Counted from the stretch's first letter, positions 1 to 11,679 are shown. The stretch: 64,000 nt of DNA from Paenibacillus sp. 1_12 (GCF_900114475.1 NZ_FOTE01000011.1:62001-126000); one strand, 5' to 3'. The notes: a model not told the origin generated them from the letters alone. Numbers and translations: made by a program.

Positions 1-115
1 AATTGTCGGACCTGGTTTGGCTGAGTCCATTGTGAAGGTTTGGTTGGAAACCGAATTTTCCAACGGTGAACGTCATGTGAACCGAATTCATAAAGTAATG
101 GAATTGGAAGACTAA
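1..115 (+). CDS. rpiB: Ribose-5-phosphate isomerase B, C-terminal end (partial)
   Basis: The frame beginning at base 2 is open to a TAA at 113-115 and gives 37 residues, starting IVGPGLAESIVKVWLETEF and ending in MELED. The GPGLA segment followed by a helix and a basic H-N-R-I-H-K stretch matches the C-terminus of RpiB (YwlF), which interconverts ribose 5-phosphate and ribulose 5-phosphate in the pentose phosphate pathway. Position supports this: ywlF precedes ywlG and glyA in B. subtilis, as here. The N-terminal part and catalytic residues lie outside the window, so the call rests on the tail and on synteny. Confidence 0.75.
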   Translation, partial: IVGPGLAESIVKVWLETEFSNGERHVNRIHKVMELED

Positions 116-166
116 GTTACCCTTAATCGCAGTCATTCGTATATTTGACGAAGGAGGCAAAGGGGT

Positions 167-736
167 ATGAACATTCAGAAGCAGGTTGAACAAGTGCTGC
201 GTGAGCTGGTGCTGGCGGGCAATATCCAGACGGGACAGCTGCTTGTCGTCGGAGCGAGTACCAGCGAGGTGCTGGGTCATCACATCGGCACTTCAGGCAC
301 TGAAGCGGCAGCCGAGCCTATCTATGCTGCAGTTGAAACGGTTCGTGCCGAGGTGGGCTTTTACCCGGTGTTCCAATGCTGTGAGCATTTGAATCGGGCG
401 CTTGTACTGGAGCACGCTGCGATGTTGGCTTATCGGCTGGAGCCGGTATCCGCGATTCCGGTTCCACGTGCTGGAGGCTCTATGGCCTCGTTTGCGTTCA
501 AGCATTTGCAGCAGGCTTGTCTCGTAGAAGCCGTCCAGGCTCATGCTGGAATAGATATCGGCGGAACGCTGATCGGGATGCATATGAAACCCGTTGCCAT
601 TCCCTTGCGTCCCTCGATTCGGATTATTGGCCATGCCTCTGTGCAGATGGCTTACACACGCCCCAAGCTCATCGGTGGTGCGCGGGCTGTGTATGTAATA
701 GAAGAAAATAAGGTCGACAGTGGATTTTGTGAATAA
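167..736 (+). CDS. ywlG: YwlG, TIGR01440/UPF0340 family protein
   Basis: A 189-residue soluble protein with a strong ribosome site (GAAGGAGG) 5' of the ATG. It matches the conserved YwlG family found between rpiB and glyA in many Firmicutes. Visible family features are an N-terminal helix rich in Gln and Leu, a GASTSEVLG segment near residues 29-37, a QCCEHLNRAL segment near 70-79, and IGGTLIGMHMKPVAIP near 131-146. The biochemical function of the family is not established, so none is assigned. It lies about 50 bases after the rpiB stop and 69 before the glyA start, and is probably cotranscribed with both. Confidence 0.88.
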   Translation: MNIQKQVEQVLRELVLAGNIQTGQLLVVGASTSEVLGHHIGTSGTEAAAEPIYAAVETVRAEVGFYPVFQCCEHLNRALVLEHAAMLAYRLEPVSAIPVPRAGGSMASFAFKHLQQACLVEAVQAHAGIDIGGTLIGMHMKPVAIPLRPSIRIIGHASVQMAYTRPKLIGGARAVYVIEENKVDSGFCE

Positions 737-758
737 ACCCTACTAACTATAAGTAGAA

Positions 759-796
759 GCTTACGAAGTAAGTTTTCTGCGAAAACAATAAGGAGG
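759..796 (+). repeat. Head-plus-hairpin intercistronic element before glyA
   Basis: The element starts with GCTTACGAAGTAAG (759-772), itself a small fold CTTAC-GAA-GTAAG. It continues into a second hairpin, GTTTTC (772-777), loop TGC, GAAAAC (781-786), and ends four bases before the Shine-Dalgarno AGGAGG (791-796) of glyA. The same head and architecture recur before atpD and atpC, with variants before atpG, nuoL and metK. This is a single-unit copy. The stems and their spacing to the ribosome site are seen directly; any role in translation or mRNA stability is inference. Confidence 0.75.
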
Positions 797-805
797 ATTT
801 TTACT

Positions 806-2053
806 ATGGAGCAATTACGTAAGCAGGACCCTAAAATCGTGGAGGCCATGAATCTTGAGATCGGCCGTCAACGCGACAAAATCGAATTAATCGCATCTGA
901 AAACTTCGTCAGCGAGGCTGTGCTGCAAGCTATGGGTACGGTTCTGACAAATAAATACGCTGAAGGCTACCCAGGCAGACGTTACTACGGTGGTTGTGAG
1001 TATGTAGACATTGTTGAGGACATCGCTCGTGACCGTGCCAAGGAATTGTTTGGAGCTGAGCATGCCAACGTACAACCGCATTCTGGAGCTCAAGCTAACA
1101 TGGCTGTGTATCTGGCAGCCTTGCAGCCTGGAGATACAGTATTGGGTATGAGTTTGGCTCATGGCGGTCACTTGACTCATGGTAGCCCAGTGAATGCTTC
1201 CGGTATTTTGTACAATTTCGTTTCCTATGGTGTTAGTGAGAGCGACTCCCGTATTGATTACAATGATGTGCGCAAAGCAGCATTTAAGCATAAGCCTCGT
1301 ATGATCGTAGCTGGTGCCAGCGCGTATCCGCGTACGATTGATTTTGAAGCTTTGGCATCGATCGCTAATGATGTAGGCGCATTGCTCTTTGTTGATATGG
1401 CGCATATCGCAGGTTTGGTAGCGGCGGGTTTGCACCCGAATCCGGTACCTCACGCACACTTTGTCACAACAACCACACACAAAACACTTCGAGGTCCTCG
1501 TGGTGGTATGATTCTGTGCCGCAAGCCGTGGGCAGCAGCTATTGATAAGGCTGTATTCCCTGGTACCCAAGGTGGTCCATTGATGCATATTATTGCAGCA
1601 AAAGCCGTATCCTTTGGCGAAGCTTTGCAACCAGAATTCAAAACTTACGCGCAAAAAGTTGTTAACAATGCCAAAGCATTGTCTGAAGCATTAATTTCCG
1701 AAGGTATTGATCTTGTTTCCGGTGGTACGGATAACCATTTGATGCTGATCGACCTGCGCAACACCAGCATTAGTGGTAAGGAAGCAGAGCACCTGTTGGA
1801 TGAAGTTGGCGTAACGGTTAATAAAAATGCGATTCCGTTCGACCCGGCTAAGCCGATGGTAACCAGCGGTGTTCGTGTCGGTACTCCGGCTGCAACCTCC
1901 CGTGGTATGGATGAGGAAGCTATGAAAACCATCGCCAAGATCATTGCCTTAACTTTGAAAAACCCAACTGATACTGTTGTGCATGACAAAGTCCGCGGTA
2001 TGGTTAAAGACCTGACTGCCCAGTTCCCACTGTACCCAGGATTGTCTTACTAA
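806..2053 (+). CDS. glyA: Serine hydroxymethyltransferase
   Basis: A 415-residue fold-type I PLP enzyme, the usual length for bacterial GlyA. It converts serine and tetrahydrofolate to glycine and 5,10-methylene-tetrahydrofolate in the cytosol, feeding one-carbon metabolism. The PLP lysine is K226 in [14 protein letters not shown]. Other family blocks are ELIASENF (27-34), [15 protein letters not shown] (51-65), and D197/H200 in [10 protein letters not shown]. The ATG is preceded by AAGGAGG at good spacing. A hairpin element lies directly before that ribosome site and a strong hairpin follows the gene, so a transcript probably ends at 2149. Confidence 0.98.
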   Translation: MEQLRKQDPKIVEAMNLEIGRQRDKIELIASENFVSEAVLQAMGTVLTNKYAEGYPGRRYYGGCEYVDIVEDIARDRAKELFGAEHANVQPHSGAQANMAVYLAALQPGDTVLGMSLAHGGHLTHGSPVNASGILYNFVSYGVSESDSRIDYNDVRKAAFKHKPRMIVAGASAYPRTIDFEALASIANDVGALLFVDMAHIAGLVAAGLHPNPVPHAHFVTTTTHKTLRGPRGGMILCRKPWAAAIDKAVFPGTQGGPLMHIIAAKAVSFGEALQPEFKTYAQKVVNNAKALSEALISEGIDLVSGGTDNHLMLIDLRNTSISGKEAEHLLDEVGVTVNKNAIPFDPAKPMVTSGVRVGTPAATSRGMDEEAMKTIAKIIALTLKNPTDTVVHDKVRGMVKDLTAQFPLYPGLSY

Positions 2054-2112
2054 ATAACTGATAAGCTAGCTCTCCTGATCCGTAAGGGAGTGCGACGAAT
2101 ATAACGATAACC

Positions 2113-2149
2113 AAGAGGCTGGAGATGAAGTTGTGATCTCCAGCCTCTT
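2113..2149 (+). terminator. Hairpin after glyA, probable terminator
   Basis: A perfect 14 bp stem AAGAGGCTGGAGAT / ATCTCCAGCCTCTT encloses a 9-base loop. No long T-run follows (CATAGTTTATG), so it is a strong stem-loop that could terminate or protect the glyA transcript rather than a textbook intrinsic terminator. Confidence 0.65.
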
Positions 2150-2215
2150 CATAGTTTATGAGGCGGCAGCTGAAAGATGACAGCTCAATAATCTCTCGTG
2201 GGTGCACGAAACTTG

Positions 2216-2246
2216 TTGGGATAACATCGGACAGGTGTGGTATAAT
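2216..2246 (+). promoter_or_regulatory. Candidate sigma-A promoter of upp (extended -10)
   Basis: A perfect TATAAT (2241-2246) is preceded by TGG, giving the extended -10 pattern TGnTATAAT. A TTGGGA at 2216-2221 is a weak -35 with 19-base spacing. The upp start codon lies 32 bases downstream. The -10 is convincing; the -35 is not. Confidence 0.55.
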
Positions 2247-2277
2247 AGACGAGATTTGGCGTAAAGGGGAATTGTTA

Positions 2278-2907
2278 ATGGGAAAATTATTTGTGTGTGA
2301 TCATCCTTTGATCCAGCATAAGCTTACTTACATTCGTGATGAATCCACACTAACTAAAGATTTTCGCGAATTGGTTGATGAAGTGTCTACATTGATGGCG
2401 TATGAAATTACAAGAGAGATTCCGCTTGAAACCGTGCAGGTCAAAACTCCGGTGGCCTTGACGGATTGTAAGGTCATTTCTGGAAGAATGCTGGGGCTTA
2501 TTCCGATTTTGCGTGCGGGACTAGGTATGGTGGATGGTGTTTTAAGATTAGTTCCTGCGGCTAAAGTGGGACATATCGGCTTATACCGGGATCCGGAAAC
2601 TCTTGAACCTGTTGAGTATTATGTCAAGCTGCCTACTGATGTACAGGAGCGGGAATTGATTGTGATTGACCCGATGCTTGCAACAGGGGGATCTGCTAAT
2701 GCCGCAATTACAGCACTTAAGAGCAGAGGCTGTACGCAGATCAAGCTTATGTGCCTGATTGCTGCACCCGAAGGTATTCACGCTGTACAGCAAGCACATC
2801 CTGATGTGGATATTTATGTAGCAGCTATCGATGATTATTTAGATGACCACGGTTACATCGTTCCTGGACTTGGAGATGCGGGTGATCGACTGTTCGGCAC
2901 GAAATAA
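2278..2907 (+). CDS. upp: Uracil phosphoribosyltransferase
   Basis: A 209-residue protein, identical in length to B. subtilis Upp, that makes UMP from uracil and PRPP in pyrimidine salvage. The PRPP-binding loop is [14 protein letters not shown] beginning at D131. The family block [12 protein letters not shown] is at 76-87, and the uracil-binding C-terminal [17 protein letters not shown] is intact. The ATG at 2278 was chosen because AAAGGGG lies just upstream and the family starts [10 protein letters not shown]. The open frame extends 40 codons further upstream, but across the probable promoter. Own transcription unit, 224 bases after glyA. Confidence 0.97.
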   Translation: MGKLFVCDHPLIQHKLTYIRDESTLTKDFRELVDEVSTLMAYEITREIPLETVQVKTPVALTDCKVISGRMLGLIPILRAGLGMVDGVLRLVPAAKVGHIGLYRDPETLEPVEYYVKLPTDVQERELIVIDPMLATGGSANAAITALKSRGCTQIKLMCLIAAPEGIHAVQQAHPDVDIYVAAIDDYLDDHGYIVPGLGDAGDRLFGTK

Positions 2908-2965
2908 AGAACGGCAATTAGATGAATCTATATTACAGAGAATGTACATAGGGGGATAATCGTCC

Positions 2966-4108
2966 ATGGGCAAAACCAAAGTTATTACCATTTTCGGTAC
3001 CCGACCGGAAGCCATCAAGATGGCTCCGCTGGTACTGGAGCTTCAGAAGCATTCTGAATATATTGACTCCCGTGTTTGTGTTACCGCTCAGCACCGGGAA
3101 TTGCTGGATCAAGTTTTAGAAACATTCCATATTACTCCTGACCATGATCTGGATGTGATGAAGGACCGTCAAACCTTGAATGAAGTGACTGTACGTGTGC
3201 TTCAGGGACTGGACCCGGTATTCCGTGAAGAAAAACCGGATCTTGTGCTTGTGCATGGTGATACGTTAACGACATTCCTAGCAAGCTATGCAGCATTTCT
3301 GCAACAGATCCAGGTGGGTCATGTAGAAGCAGGATTGCGTACTTGGAACAAAATGTCACCATATCCAGAAGAGATGAATCGTCAGTTGACTGGCGTTCTA
3401 TCGGATTTGCATTTTGCGCCGACACAATTATCTGCCGACAACCTGCGCAAAGAGAACAAATCGGAGTCGACGATCTACGTAACAGGAAACACAGTAACAG
3501 ACGTGTTCCAGTATACGGTACAAAATGATTTTACACACAGTGTACTCGATTGGGCAGCGGGTAAGCGGCTGATTCTGATGACAGCGCATCGCCGTGAAGC
3601 ACAAGGTGAGCCACATCGGCAAATTTTCCGTGCTGTACGTCGGATCGCTGATGAGTTCGACGATATTGCCATCGTATATCCGGTTCACCCGAGTCCTGCA
3701 GTGAGAGAGCCGGCCTATGAAATGCTGGGTAGTCACCCGCGTATCAAGCTCGTGGACCCGCTCGATGTGCTGGAGCTACATAATTTGTATCCGCATACCC
3801 ACATGATTTTGACTGATTCCGGTGGATTGCAGGAGGAAGCTCCGTCATATGGGGTGCCTGTTTTAGTTCTACGTGAAACAACGGAGCGGCCTGAAGGTAT
3901 CGATGCGGGGACGCTGGAGCTAGTCGGAACCGATGAAGAGCATGTCTATAATCGGACACGCGCACTGCTTACAGATCCTGAATTGTATGAAAAAATGAGT
4001 CAGGCTGCCAACCCTTACGGCGATGGAAAAGCGTCGGAACGGATCGTGAGTGCCATCCTTTACCATTTCGGACATGCCTCTGCTCGCCCTGAGTCATTCC
4101 AACCGTGA
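2966..4108 (+). CDS. mnaA: UDP-N-acetylglucosamine 2-epimerase (non-hydrolysing)
   Basis: A 380-residue GT-B-fold enzyme interconverting UDP-GlcNAc and UDP-ManNAc, the ManNAc donor for teichoic-acid linkage units and secondary wall polymers. Family motifs are FGTRPEAIKMAPL (10-22), VHGDTLTTF near 96-104, HVEAGLRTWN near 118-127, TAHRREAQGEP near 205-215, and LTDSGGLQEEAPSYGVPVLVLRETTERPEG in the C-domain. The ATG follows AGGGGGGAT. It lies 58 bases after upp and before the atp promoter. In B. subtilis mnaA sits at this same place. Its product is what TagA, encoded near 39 kb, would use. Confidence 0.96.
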   Translation: MGKTKVITIFGTRPEAIKMAPLVLELQKHSEYIDSRVCVTAQHRELLDQVLETFHITPDHDLDVMKDRQTLNEVTVRVLQGLDPVFREEKPDLVLVHGDTLTTFLASYAAFLQQIQVGHVEAGLRTWNKMSPYPEEMNRQLTGVLSDLHFAPTQLSADNLRKENKSESTIYVTGNTVTDVFQYTVQNDFTHSVLDWAAGKRLILMTAHRREAQGEPHRQIFRAVRRIADEFDDIAIVYPVHPSPAVREPAYEMLGSHPRIKLVDPLDVLELHNLYPHTHMILTDSGGLQEEAPSYGVPVLVLRETTERPEGIDAGTLELVGTDEEHVYNRTRALLTDPELYEKMSQAANPYGDGKASERIVSAILYHFGHASARPESFQP

Positions 4109-4226
4109 CAATCCTATGACAAACATCAGAGCGTGCAGTTGTACTGTTTGGTTTGGAATTGCTAAAAACGTTGATATAACAGCATTTTTAAGAATTTCAT
4201 CCACAGTTATTTAGAGAGAAAGACAA

Positions 4227-4256
4227 TTGACAAACCTTACGATGCTTCGTTACAAT
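4227..4256 (+). promoter_or_regulatory. Sigma-A promoter of the ATP synthase operon
   Basis: A perfect TTGACA (4227-4232) is separated by 18 bases from TACAAT (4251-4256). Predicted transcription start is near 4263, about 20 bases before the first atp gene. The promoter also argues against any start codon at 4259 for that gene. Confidence 0.82.
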
Positions 4257-4282
4257 AAGTGAGGATTCTCAGGAGAGTGTAT

Positions 4283-4504
4283 ATGAAACAGCCAAACCGT
4301 AATGATAATCCATGGCGCGCAGCTGCTTTAACGACGGCTATCGGAATTGATCTTGTTGTTTGTTTATTGGCAGGATATTGGTTCGGTGATTGGTTAAGTC
4401 AAACGCTTGGTGGGCAGTTGTGGTTACTGGGTGGTTTTTTGCTGGGTCTTACGGCTGGAATCATTAGCATTTATTTCATGATTAAGCAGTACGGAGGGCT
4501 ATAA
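4283..4504 (+). CDS. atpZ: AtpZ/AtpI-family small membrane protein
   Basis: A 73-residue protein with two predicted membrane helices (about residues 13-37 and 46-66) joined by a short loop with WFGDWLSQTLGG, matching the ATPase gene 1 family (Pfam ATPase_gene1). Members accompany F-type ATP synthase operons and have been linked to ion uptake or c-ring assembly; the exact role here is not shown. The ATG at 4283 follows AGGAGAG. A start eight codons earlier falls at the probable transcription start and is rejected. Its stop overlaps the next start (TAATG), indicating coupled translation. Confidence 0.82.
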   Translation: MKQPNRNDNPWRAAALTTAIGIDLVVCLLAGYWFGDWLSQTLGGQLWLLGGFLLGLTAGIISIYFMIKQYGGL

Positions 4505-4899
4505 TGAACGAGTTTACGGCCCATCTGAAAACGTTTCAAAACGTATTTCTATTTTTCTTATCTTTTTGTCTGGTTGCTTGGGCGCTTTTCGTGGAATACC
4601 GACCCTATTCAGCAGGTTTCATGCTGGGGGCTGCCGTTAGTATGATTAACGCAAGGTATCTGGCCTGGAAAATTCGCAAGCTATCTGAAAAGGTTATTGC
4701 TGCTCCACAGGGGCAAGGGATTCCGAGCAAGGCTAACATAGGTTTTTTGACTAGAGCGGCTGTAGGCGGTCTTGCAGGTCTTATTGCGGTCCGGTATCCG
4801 GAGCAGTTCGCACTAAGCACCACGGTTGCTGGATACCTTATCGCTCAATTGGCAACACTTGTACTGGGTATTATTTCTGTTAAAAGATCCAAGAAGTAA
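4504..4899 (+). CDS. atpI: ATP synthase subunit I
   Basis: A 131-residue membrane protein with about four hydrophobic segments (residues 12-30, 35-50, 76-95, 102-124) and a basic C-terminus (VKRSKK). It fits AtpI, an accessory protein that helps assemble the c-ring of F-type ATP synthase but is not part of the final enzyme. It begins one base inside the preceding gene and is followed 24 bases later by atpB. Sequence conservation in this family is low, so position in the operon is the main support. Confidence 0.85.
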   Translation: MNEFTAHLKTFQNVFLFFLSFCLVAWALFVEYRPYSAGFMLGAAVSMINARYLAWKIRKLSEKVIAAPQGQGIPSKANIGFLTRAAVGGLAGLIAVRYPEQFALSTTVAGYLIAQLATLVLGIISVKRSKK

Positions 4900-4923
4900 A
4901 TCCATCTGTGGAAAGGGGTGAAA

Positions 4924-5631
4924 TTGGAAAACATGGAGCATCAAGTACCGGGAATAGAATGGTTAGGATTTCACTTTGATCTGTCTGCGCTTCTTATGAT
5001 CGGAGTGACCAGTGTTCTGGTATTAATACTTGCGATTGCCGGAACTAGTAAGATATCGGTAACGAATCCTTCAAAGCTGCAAAACTTTATGGAATGGGTC
5101 GTAGAGTTTGTTGAAGGCATCATCGGCAGTACCATTGGTTCTAAACATGGGAAACCGTTTATAGCACTTGGTTTAACACTCATTATGTATATTTTCATTG
5201 GAAACATGCTGGGGCTGCCTTTCTCGGTCGTAACCTCAGATCATGTGTCATGGTGGAAATCACCAACGGCTGATATTGCGGTCACTGCAGCACTTACAGT
5301 CATCGTTATTGCACTTAGCCACTTCTTGGGCATCACACGCAATACGAAGCACTACTTTGCTCATTATTTTGAGTATAAAGGGGTTATGCTTCCGCTGCAC
5401 TTAATTGAGGTGGTATCCAAACCGCTGACGCTTGCTTTCCGTCTATACGGAAATATCTATGCAGGGGAAATCATGATTGGTGTCATCTTGGGAGCGGGTT
5501 GGTATGGAATTTTCCCTCTCGCCATTTGGCAAGGTTTCAGTCTGTTCGTAGGAGCCATTCAGGCATTCGTATTTACAATGTTGACGATGGTTTATATTTC
5601 ACAAACGTTGATTCACGAAGAGTCTCACTAA
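4924..5631 (+). CDS. atpB: F1Fo ATP synthase subunit a
   Basis: The Fo a-subunit forms the proton half-channels next to the c-ring. About 235 residues with five or six membrane helices. The conserved helix with the essential arginine is visible as SKPLTLAFRLYGNIYAGE, and the C-terminal helix contains AIQAFVFTMLTMVYI. The start is ambiguous: TTG at 4924 has AAAGGGG at suitable spacing, GTG at 4918 overlaps that ribosome site, and ATG at 4933 is rather far. I chose TTG. Downstream, 74 bases separate it from atpE and contain a short hairpin (AGACTT/AAGTCT, 5638-5658). Confidence 0.95.
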   Translation: MENMEHQVPGIEWLGFHFDLSALLMIGVTSVLVLILAIAGTSKISVTNPSKLQNFMEWVVEFVEGIIGSTIGSKHGKPFIALGLTLIMYIFIGNMLGLPFSVVTSDHVSWWKSPTADIAVTAALTVIVIALSHFLGITRNTKHYFAHYFEYKGVMLPLHLIEVVSKPLTLAFRLYGNIYAGEIMIGVILGAGWYGIFPLAIWQGFSLFVGAIQAFVFTMLTMVYISQTLIHEESH

Positions 5632-5672
5632 AGTACAAGACTTACCTCGGGAAAGTCTCGAGTTATTTATAA

Positions 5673-5930
<258 letters not shown>

Positions 5931-5940
5931 GAAATCGTTT

Positions 5941-5970
5941 GGCGGGGATGGTTGTAAAAGCCTCCACGCC
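5941..5970 (+). other. Intercistronic hairpin after atpE
   Basis: GGCGGGGA (5941-5948) pairs with TCCACGCC (5963-5970) with one internal G-A mismatch and a 14-base loop, inside the 78-base atpE-atpF gap. No T-run follows. It is placed where RNA processing or 3'-end protection could favour c-subunit mRNA, which is needed in the highest copy number. That function is inference. Confidence 0.5.
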
Positions 5971-6008
5971 TTCGTTTTGCCTACGCTAAGAGAAGGGAGT
6001 GACGTTAC

Positions 6009-6494
6009 TTGCATATTGAATGGTCCACGTTTTTTATTCAAATCGTAGCCTTCTTGCTTCTATATTTATTGCTGCAAAAGCTGGCGTTCGGTCCTTTGTT
6101 TGGCATGATGGAAAAACGCAGACAGCTCGTTAAGGATCAAATTCAAACGGCTGAAAATAACCGGAAGCAGGCTGAGCAACTGTTAGAGGAGCAAAAGCTT
6201 TCTCTTCAACAGACTCGCAAAGAAGCACAAGACATTATCGAACAAGCCAAACAAATCAGTTCCAAACAAGCAGACGAAATTACGGCTGCTGCACGTGCGG
6301 AAGCGACTCGTGTTAAAGATGAAGCGATTCGTGATATCGAAAATGAGAAACATAAGGCGGTTGCCGCCCTTCGCAGCCAGGTTGGCGCGATGTCCGTTCT
6401 CATTGCTTCCAAAATTATCGAAAAACAAATTGATGAGAAATCTCAAGAGCAATTGGTAGAGCATTACCTGAAAGAGGTAGGAGGCAACCAATGA
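6009..6494 (+). CDS. atpF: F1Fo ATP synthase subunit b
   Basis: A 161-residue peripheral stalk subunit. One N-terminal membrane helix (about residues 5-25) is followed by a long charged helix rich in Gln, Glu, Lys and Ala (30-150) that would form the dimeric stator. TTG at 6009 is the start: AAGGGAGTGA precedes it at six bases, and no ATG lies near. The last four bases overlap the atpH start (ATGA), a sign of translational coupling. Confidence 0.95.
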   Translation: MHIEWSTFFIQIVAFLLLYLLLQKLAFGPLFGMMEKRRQLVKDQIQTAENNRKQAEQLLEEQKLSLQQTRKEAQDIIEQAKQISSKQADEITAAARAEATRVKDEAIRDIENEKHKAVAALRSQVGAMSVLIASKIIEKQIDEKSQEQLVEHYLKEVGGNQ

Positions 6495-7042
6495 GCCAGG
6501 ATACCATCGTAGCCAAAAGATACGCAAAAGCGCTTTTTGAGCTTGCCAAAGAACAGAACAAGATTGCTCAGGTAGAAGAAGAACTGAAGTTTATCGTAGC
6601 GGTATTAAAGGAAAACAGTGATTTGCACAAGCTGATCAAGCATCCAGGGATCGGGACTGTATCCAAAACAGCGCTGCTGAAAAACATTTTTGAAAGTCAG
6701 CTTTCGGAAATTACCTTTAGCACTTTGCTGCTGCTCATCGATAAAGGCAGGGAAGAATTGCTGGAATCGCTAGTGGGTTACTTTGTAACGATTGCCAGTG
6801 AAGCGCTTGGTCAAGCTAAAGCTGTTGTTTATACGCCGGTAGTTCTTCCACAAGCTGAGCTTGATCATATTGCTGCAACATTCAGCCAATTGATAGGCAA
6901 ACAAATTCGTGTTGAAACGGCTATTGATACAAGCTTGTTAGGCGGAATTAAAGTGCGCATCGGTGATCGTCTGTATGACGGCAGTTTATCCGGCAAGCTG
7001 GAGCGGCTGCAAAAATCCTTGAATTCAACTCAAGCACTGTAG
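6491..7042 (+). CDS. atpH: F1Fo ATP synthase subunit delta
   Basis: A 183-residue delta subunit (OSCP type) that ties the top of the alpha3-beta3 head to the b stalk. It opens with the family pattern VAKRYAKALFELAKEQ and ends with the conserved GGIKVRIGDRLYDGSLSGKLERL. It overlaps atpF by four bases, and atpA begins 16 bases after its stop with its own AGGGGTGAGG ribosome site. Confidence 0.96.
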   Translation: MSQDTIVAKRYAKALFELAKEQNKIAQVEEELKFIVAVLKENSDLHKLIKHPGIGTVSKTALLKNIFESQLSEITFSTLLLLIDKGREELLESLVGYFVTIASEALGQAKAVVYTPVVLPQAELDHIAATFSQLIGKQIRVETAIDTSLLGGIKVRIGDRLYDGSLSGKLERLQKSLNSTQAL

Positions 7043-7052
7043 ATAGGGGTGA

Positions 7053-8576
<1,524 letters not shown>

Positions 8577-8592
8577 TGCACAATGAACAAGG

Positions 8593-8677
8593 GCTTCTCT
8601 TTATAGGGAAGCTCGGTGTTCCATTTTAAGTCTTTTATCAGGCTTTTCGAGTGAAGGCTTTTCTTAAGCAGAGAAGC
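8593..8677 (+). repeat. Two tandem hairpin units before atpG
   Basis: The first hairpin is GCTTCTC (8593-8599), loop TTTATA, GGGAAGC (8606-8612). The second is preceded by a divergent head GCTTTTCGAGTGAAG (8642-8656) and folds as GCTTTTCT (8657-8664), loop TAAGC, AGAGAAGC (8670-8677), each with one G-U pair. The atpG ribosome site GAGAGGTGAG follows. These are weaker relatives of the elements before atpD and atpC. Confidence 0.5.
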
Positions 8678-8698
8678 TTCGAGAGAGAGGTGAGTCAG

Positions 8699-9559
8699 TT
8701 GGCAAAAGGAATGCGCGAAATTAAGCGCCAGATCAAGTCCGTACAAAACACAAAGCAAATCACCAAGGCGATGGAAATGGTAGCTGCATCGAGATTGAGA
8801 AAAGCTCAGGCAGCTGCTGAGGCTTCACGTCCTTACACGGATAAGCTTAAAGAAGTTGTAGGCAGTATCGCTGCAGGCAGCAAAGGTTTGAAGCATCCCA
8901 TGCTGCAAAATCGTGAAATCAAGAAGACCGGATATCTTGTTGTTACGTCAGACCGCGGTCTCGCTGGTGGCTATAATGCTAACGTACTGCGCAGAGTGAT
9001 GCAGGAGATCAAGGAAAACCATAAATCACCTAGTGAGTATGTGATTTTTGTAATCGGCCGTAAGGGCAGAGATTTCTTCCGTCAACGCAATATCGCGATT
9101 GCTGAAGAGGTAACGGGAATTCCCGATTCCCCAAGCTTTGCGGATATTAAATCCATTGCGGCATCGGCAGTGAAGAACTTCGAAAACGGTTCTTTTGACA
9201 AGCTGTATCTGGTTTATAACAAATTTATTAACGCAATCACGCAGGAACCGATGGTCAAGCAGCTTTTGCCTATGGAAAACATGGGTGGCGTTGCTTCCGT
9301 TGCTAACTATGAATATGAGCCTTCACCTGAGGGTGTACTTGAAGTGTTGCTGCCTAAATATGCAGAAACCTTGATTTATAGTGCGGTATTGGAAGGTAAG
9401 GCAAGTGAGTTTGGTGCCAGAATGACGGCAATGAACAATGCGACGAAAAATGCTACCAAGATGATCGGATCATTGACACTGGTTTATAACCGTGCTCGTC
9501 AGGCTTCGATTACACAGGAAATTTCGGAGATTGTTGCCGGCGCGAACGCACAAAATTAA
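8699..9559 (+). CDS. atpG: F1Fo ATP synthase subunit gamma
   Basis: A 286-residue central shaft subunit. The N-terminal helix MREIKRQIKSVQNTKQITKAMEMVA and the C-terminal helix with EFGARMTAMNNATKNATKMI form the antiparallel coiled coil that rotates inside the head. TTG at 8699 is chosen because GAGAGGTGAG lies just upstream and the length then matches B. subtilis AtpG (287). Further upstream in-frame codons run into the hairpin unit and are rejected. Confidence 0.96.
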   Translation: MAKGMREIKRQIKSVQNTKQITKAMEMVAASRLRKAQAAAEASRPYTDKLKEVVGSIAAGSKGLKHPMLQNREIKKTGYLVVTSDRGLAGGYNANVLRRVMQEIKENHKSPSEYVIFVIGRKGRDFFRQRNIAIAEEVTGIPDSPSFADIKSIAASAVKNFENGSFDKLYLVYNKFINAITQEPMVKQLLPMENMGGVASVANYEYEPSPEGVLEVLLPKYAETLIYSAVLEGKASEFGARMTAMNNATKNATKMIGSLTLVYNRARQASITQEISEIVAGANAQN

Positions 9560-9599
9560 AACTAAGGATCGTTTGGAAGTATAGCAGAATGTTGTGAAT

Positions 9600-11135
<1,536 letters not shown>

Positions 11136-11160
11136 GTTCGCATAAGCGGACTGAAAGTAT

Positions 11161-11261
11161 GCTTACGAAATGAGTTTGCATACGCAAACCATGCGAGTAA
11201 AGCTTTCCTAACGGAAAGCTCAGATGATGCTTACGAAGTAAAGCTTTCCTAACGGAAAGCT
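11161..11261 (+). repeat. Three tandem hairpin units before atpC
   Basis: Unit 1: head GCTTACGAAATGA then GTTTGC (11174-11179), loop ATAC, GCAAAC (11184-11189). Unit 2: shortened head ATGCGAGTAA then AGCTTTCC (11201-11208), loop TAAC, GGAAAGCT (11213-11220). Unit 3: full head GCTTACGAAGTAA then the identical hairpin at 11242-11261, five bases before AGGAGG. Unit 2 and unit 3 stems are identical to each other but unlike those at atpD, so stems are homogenised within a locus while pairing is kept between loci. Confidence 0.82.
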
Positions 11262-11277
11262 CTTAGGAGGAGTCCAA

Positions 11278-11679
11278 GTGAGTACTTTCTTACTGGAAAT
11301 TGTTACCCCTGAGCGTAAAGTGTACACCGATCAGGTAGACATGATTAGCGTGAAGGGTGCAGAAGGAGAGCTTGGTATTCTGCCAAATCACATCCCTTTG
11401 GTTACTCCATTAAAAGTGGCGCCGGTTATCGTGAAGCAGGGCGGTAAGCAGCACTTTATCGCCGTGAATGGTGGCTTTATGGAGGTCCGTAAGGATAAGG
11501 TGGTCATATTGGCGGAAAGCGCCGAGCTACCGGAACAAATTGATATCGATCGTGCTAAAGAAGCCAAGACACGTGCTGAACAGCGTCTAACTTCCAAACA
11601 GGATCAAGTTGATTTCAAACGTGCCGAACTGGCTTTGCAAAGAGCGGTTAATCGGATCAACGTTTCCGGGAAATTATAA
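11278..11679 (+). CDS. atpC: F1Fo ATP synthase subunit epsilon
   Basis: A 133-residue subunit with an N-terminal beta-sandwich (residues 1-85; motifs [17 protein letters not shown] and AVNGGFMEV) and a C-terminal helical hairpin (about 90-130, basic and Ala-rich), which can inhibit rotation. GTG at 11278 is the start; TTAGGAGGAG lies upstream. Last gene of the operon, followed by an intrinsic terminator. Confidence 0.97.
   Translation: MSTFLLEIVTPERKVYTDQVDMISVKGAEGELGILPNHIPLVTPLKVAPVIVKQGGKQHFIAVNGGFMEVRKDKVVILAESAELPEQIDIDRAKEAKTRAEQRLTSKQDQVDFKRAELALQRAVNRINVSGKL

Noticed and set aside
887-1654. 255-codon open frame on the - strand inside glyA
   Set aside because: It lies wholly within a strongly conserved gene, has a composition typical of an antisense shadow and shows no family motifs.
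3132-3736. - strand open frames inside mnaA
   Set aside because: Overlap a complete conserved epimerase and contain no recognisable motif; treated as shadows.
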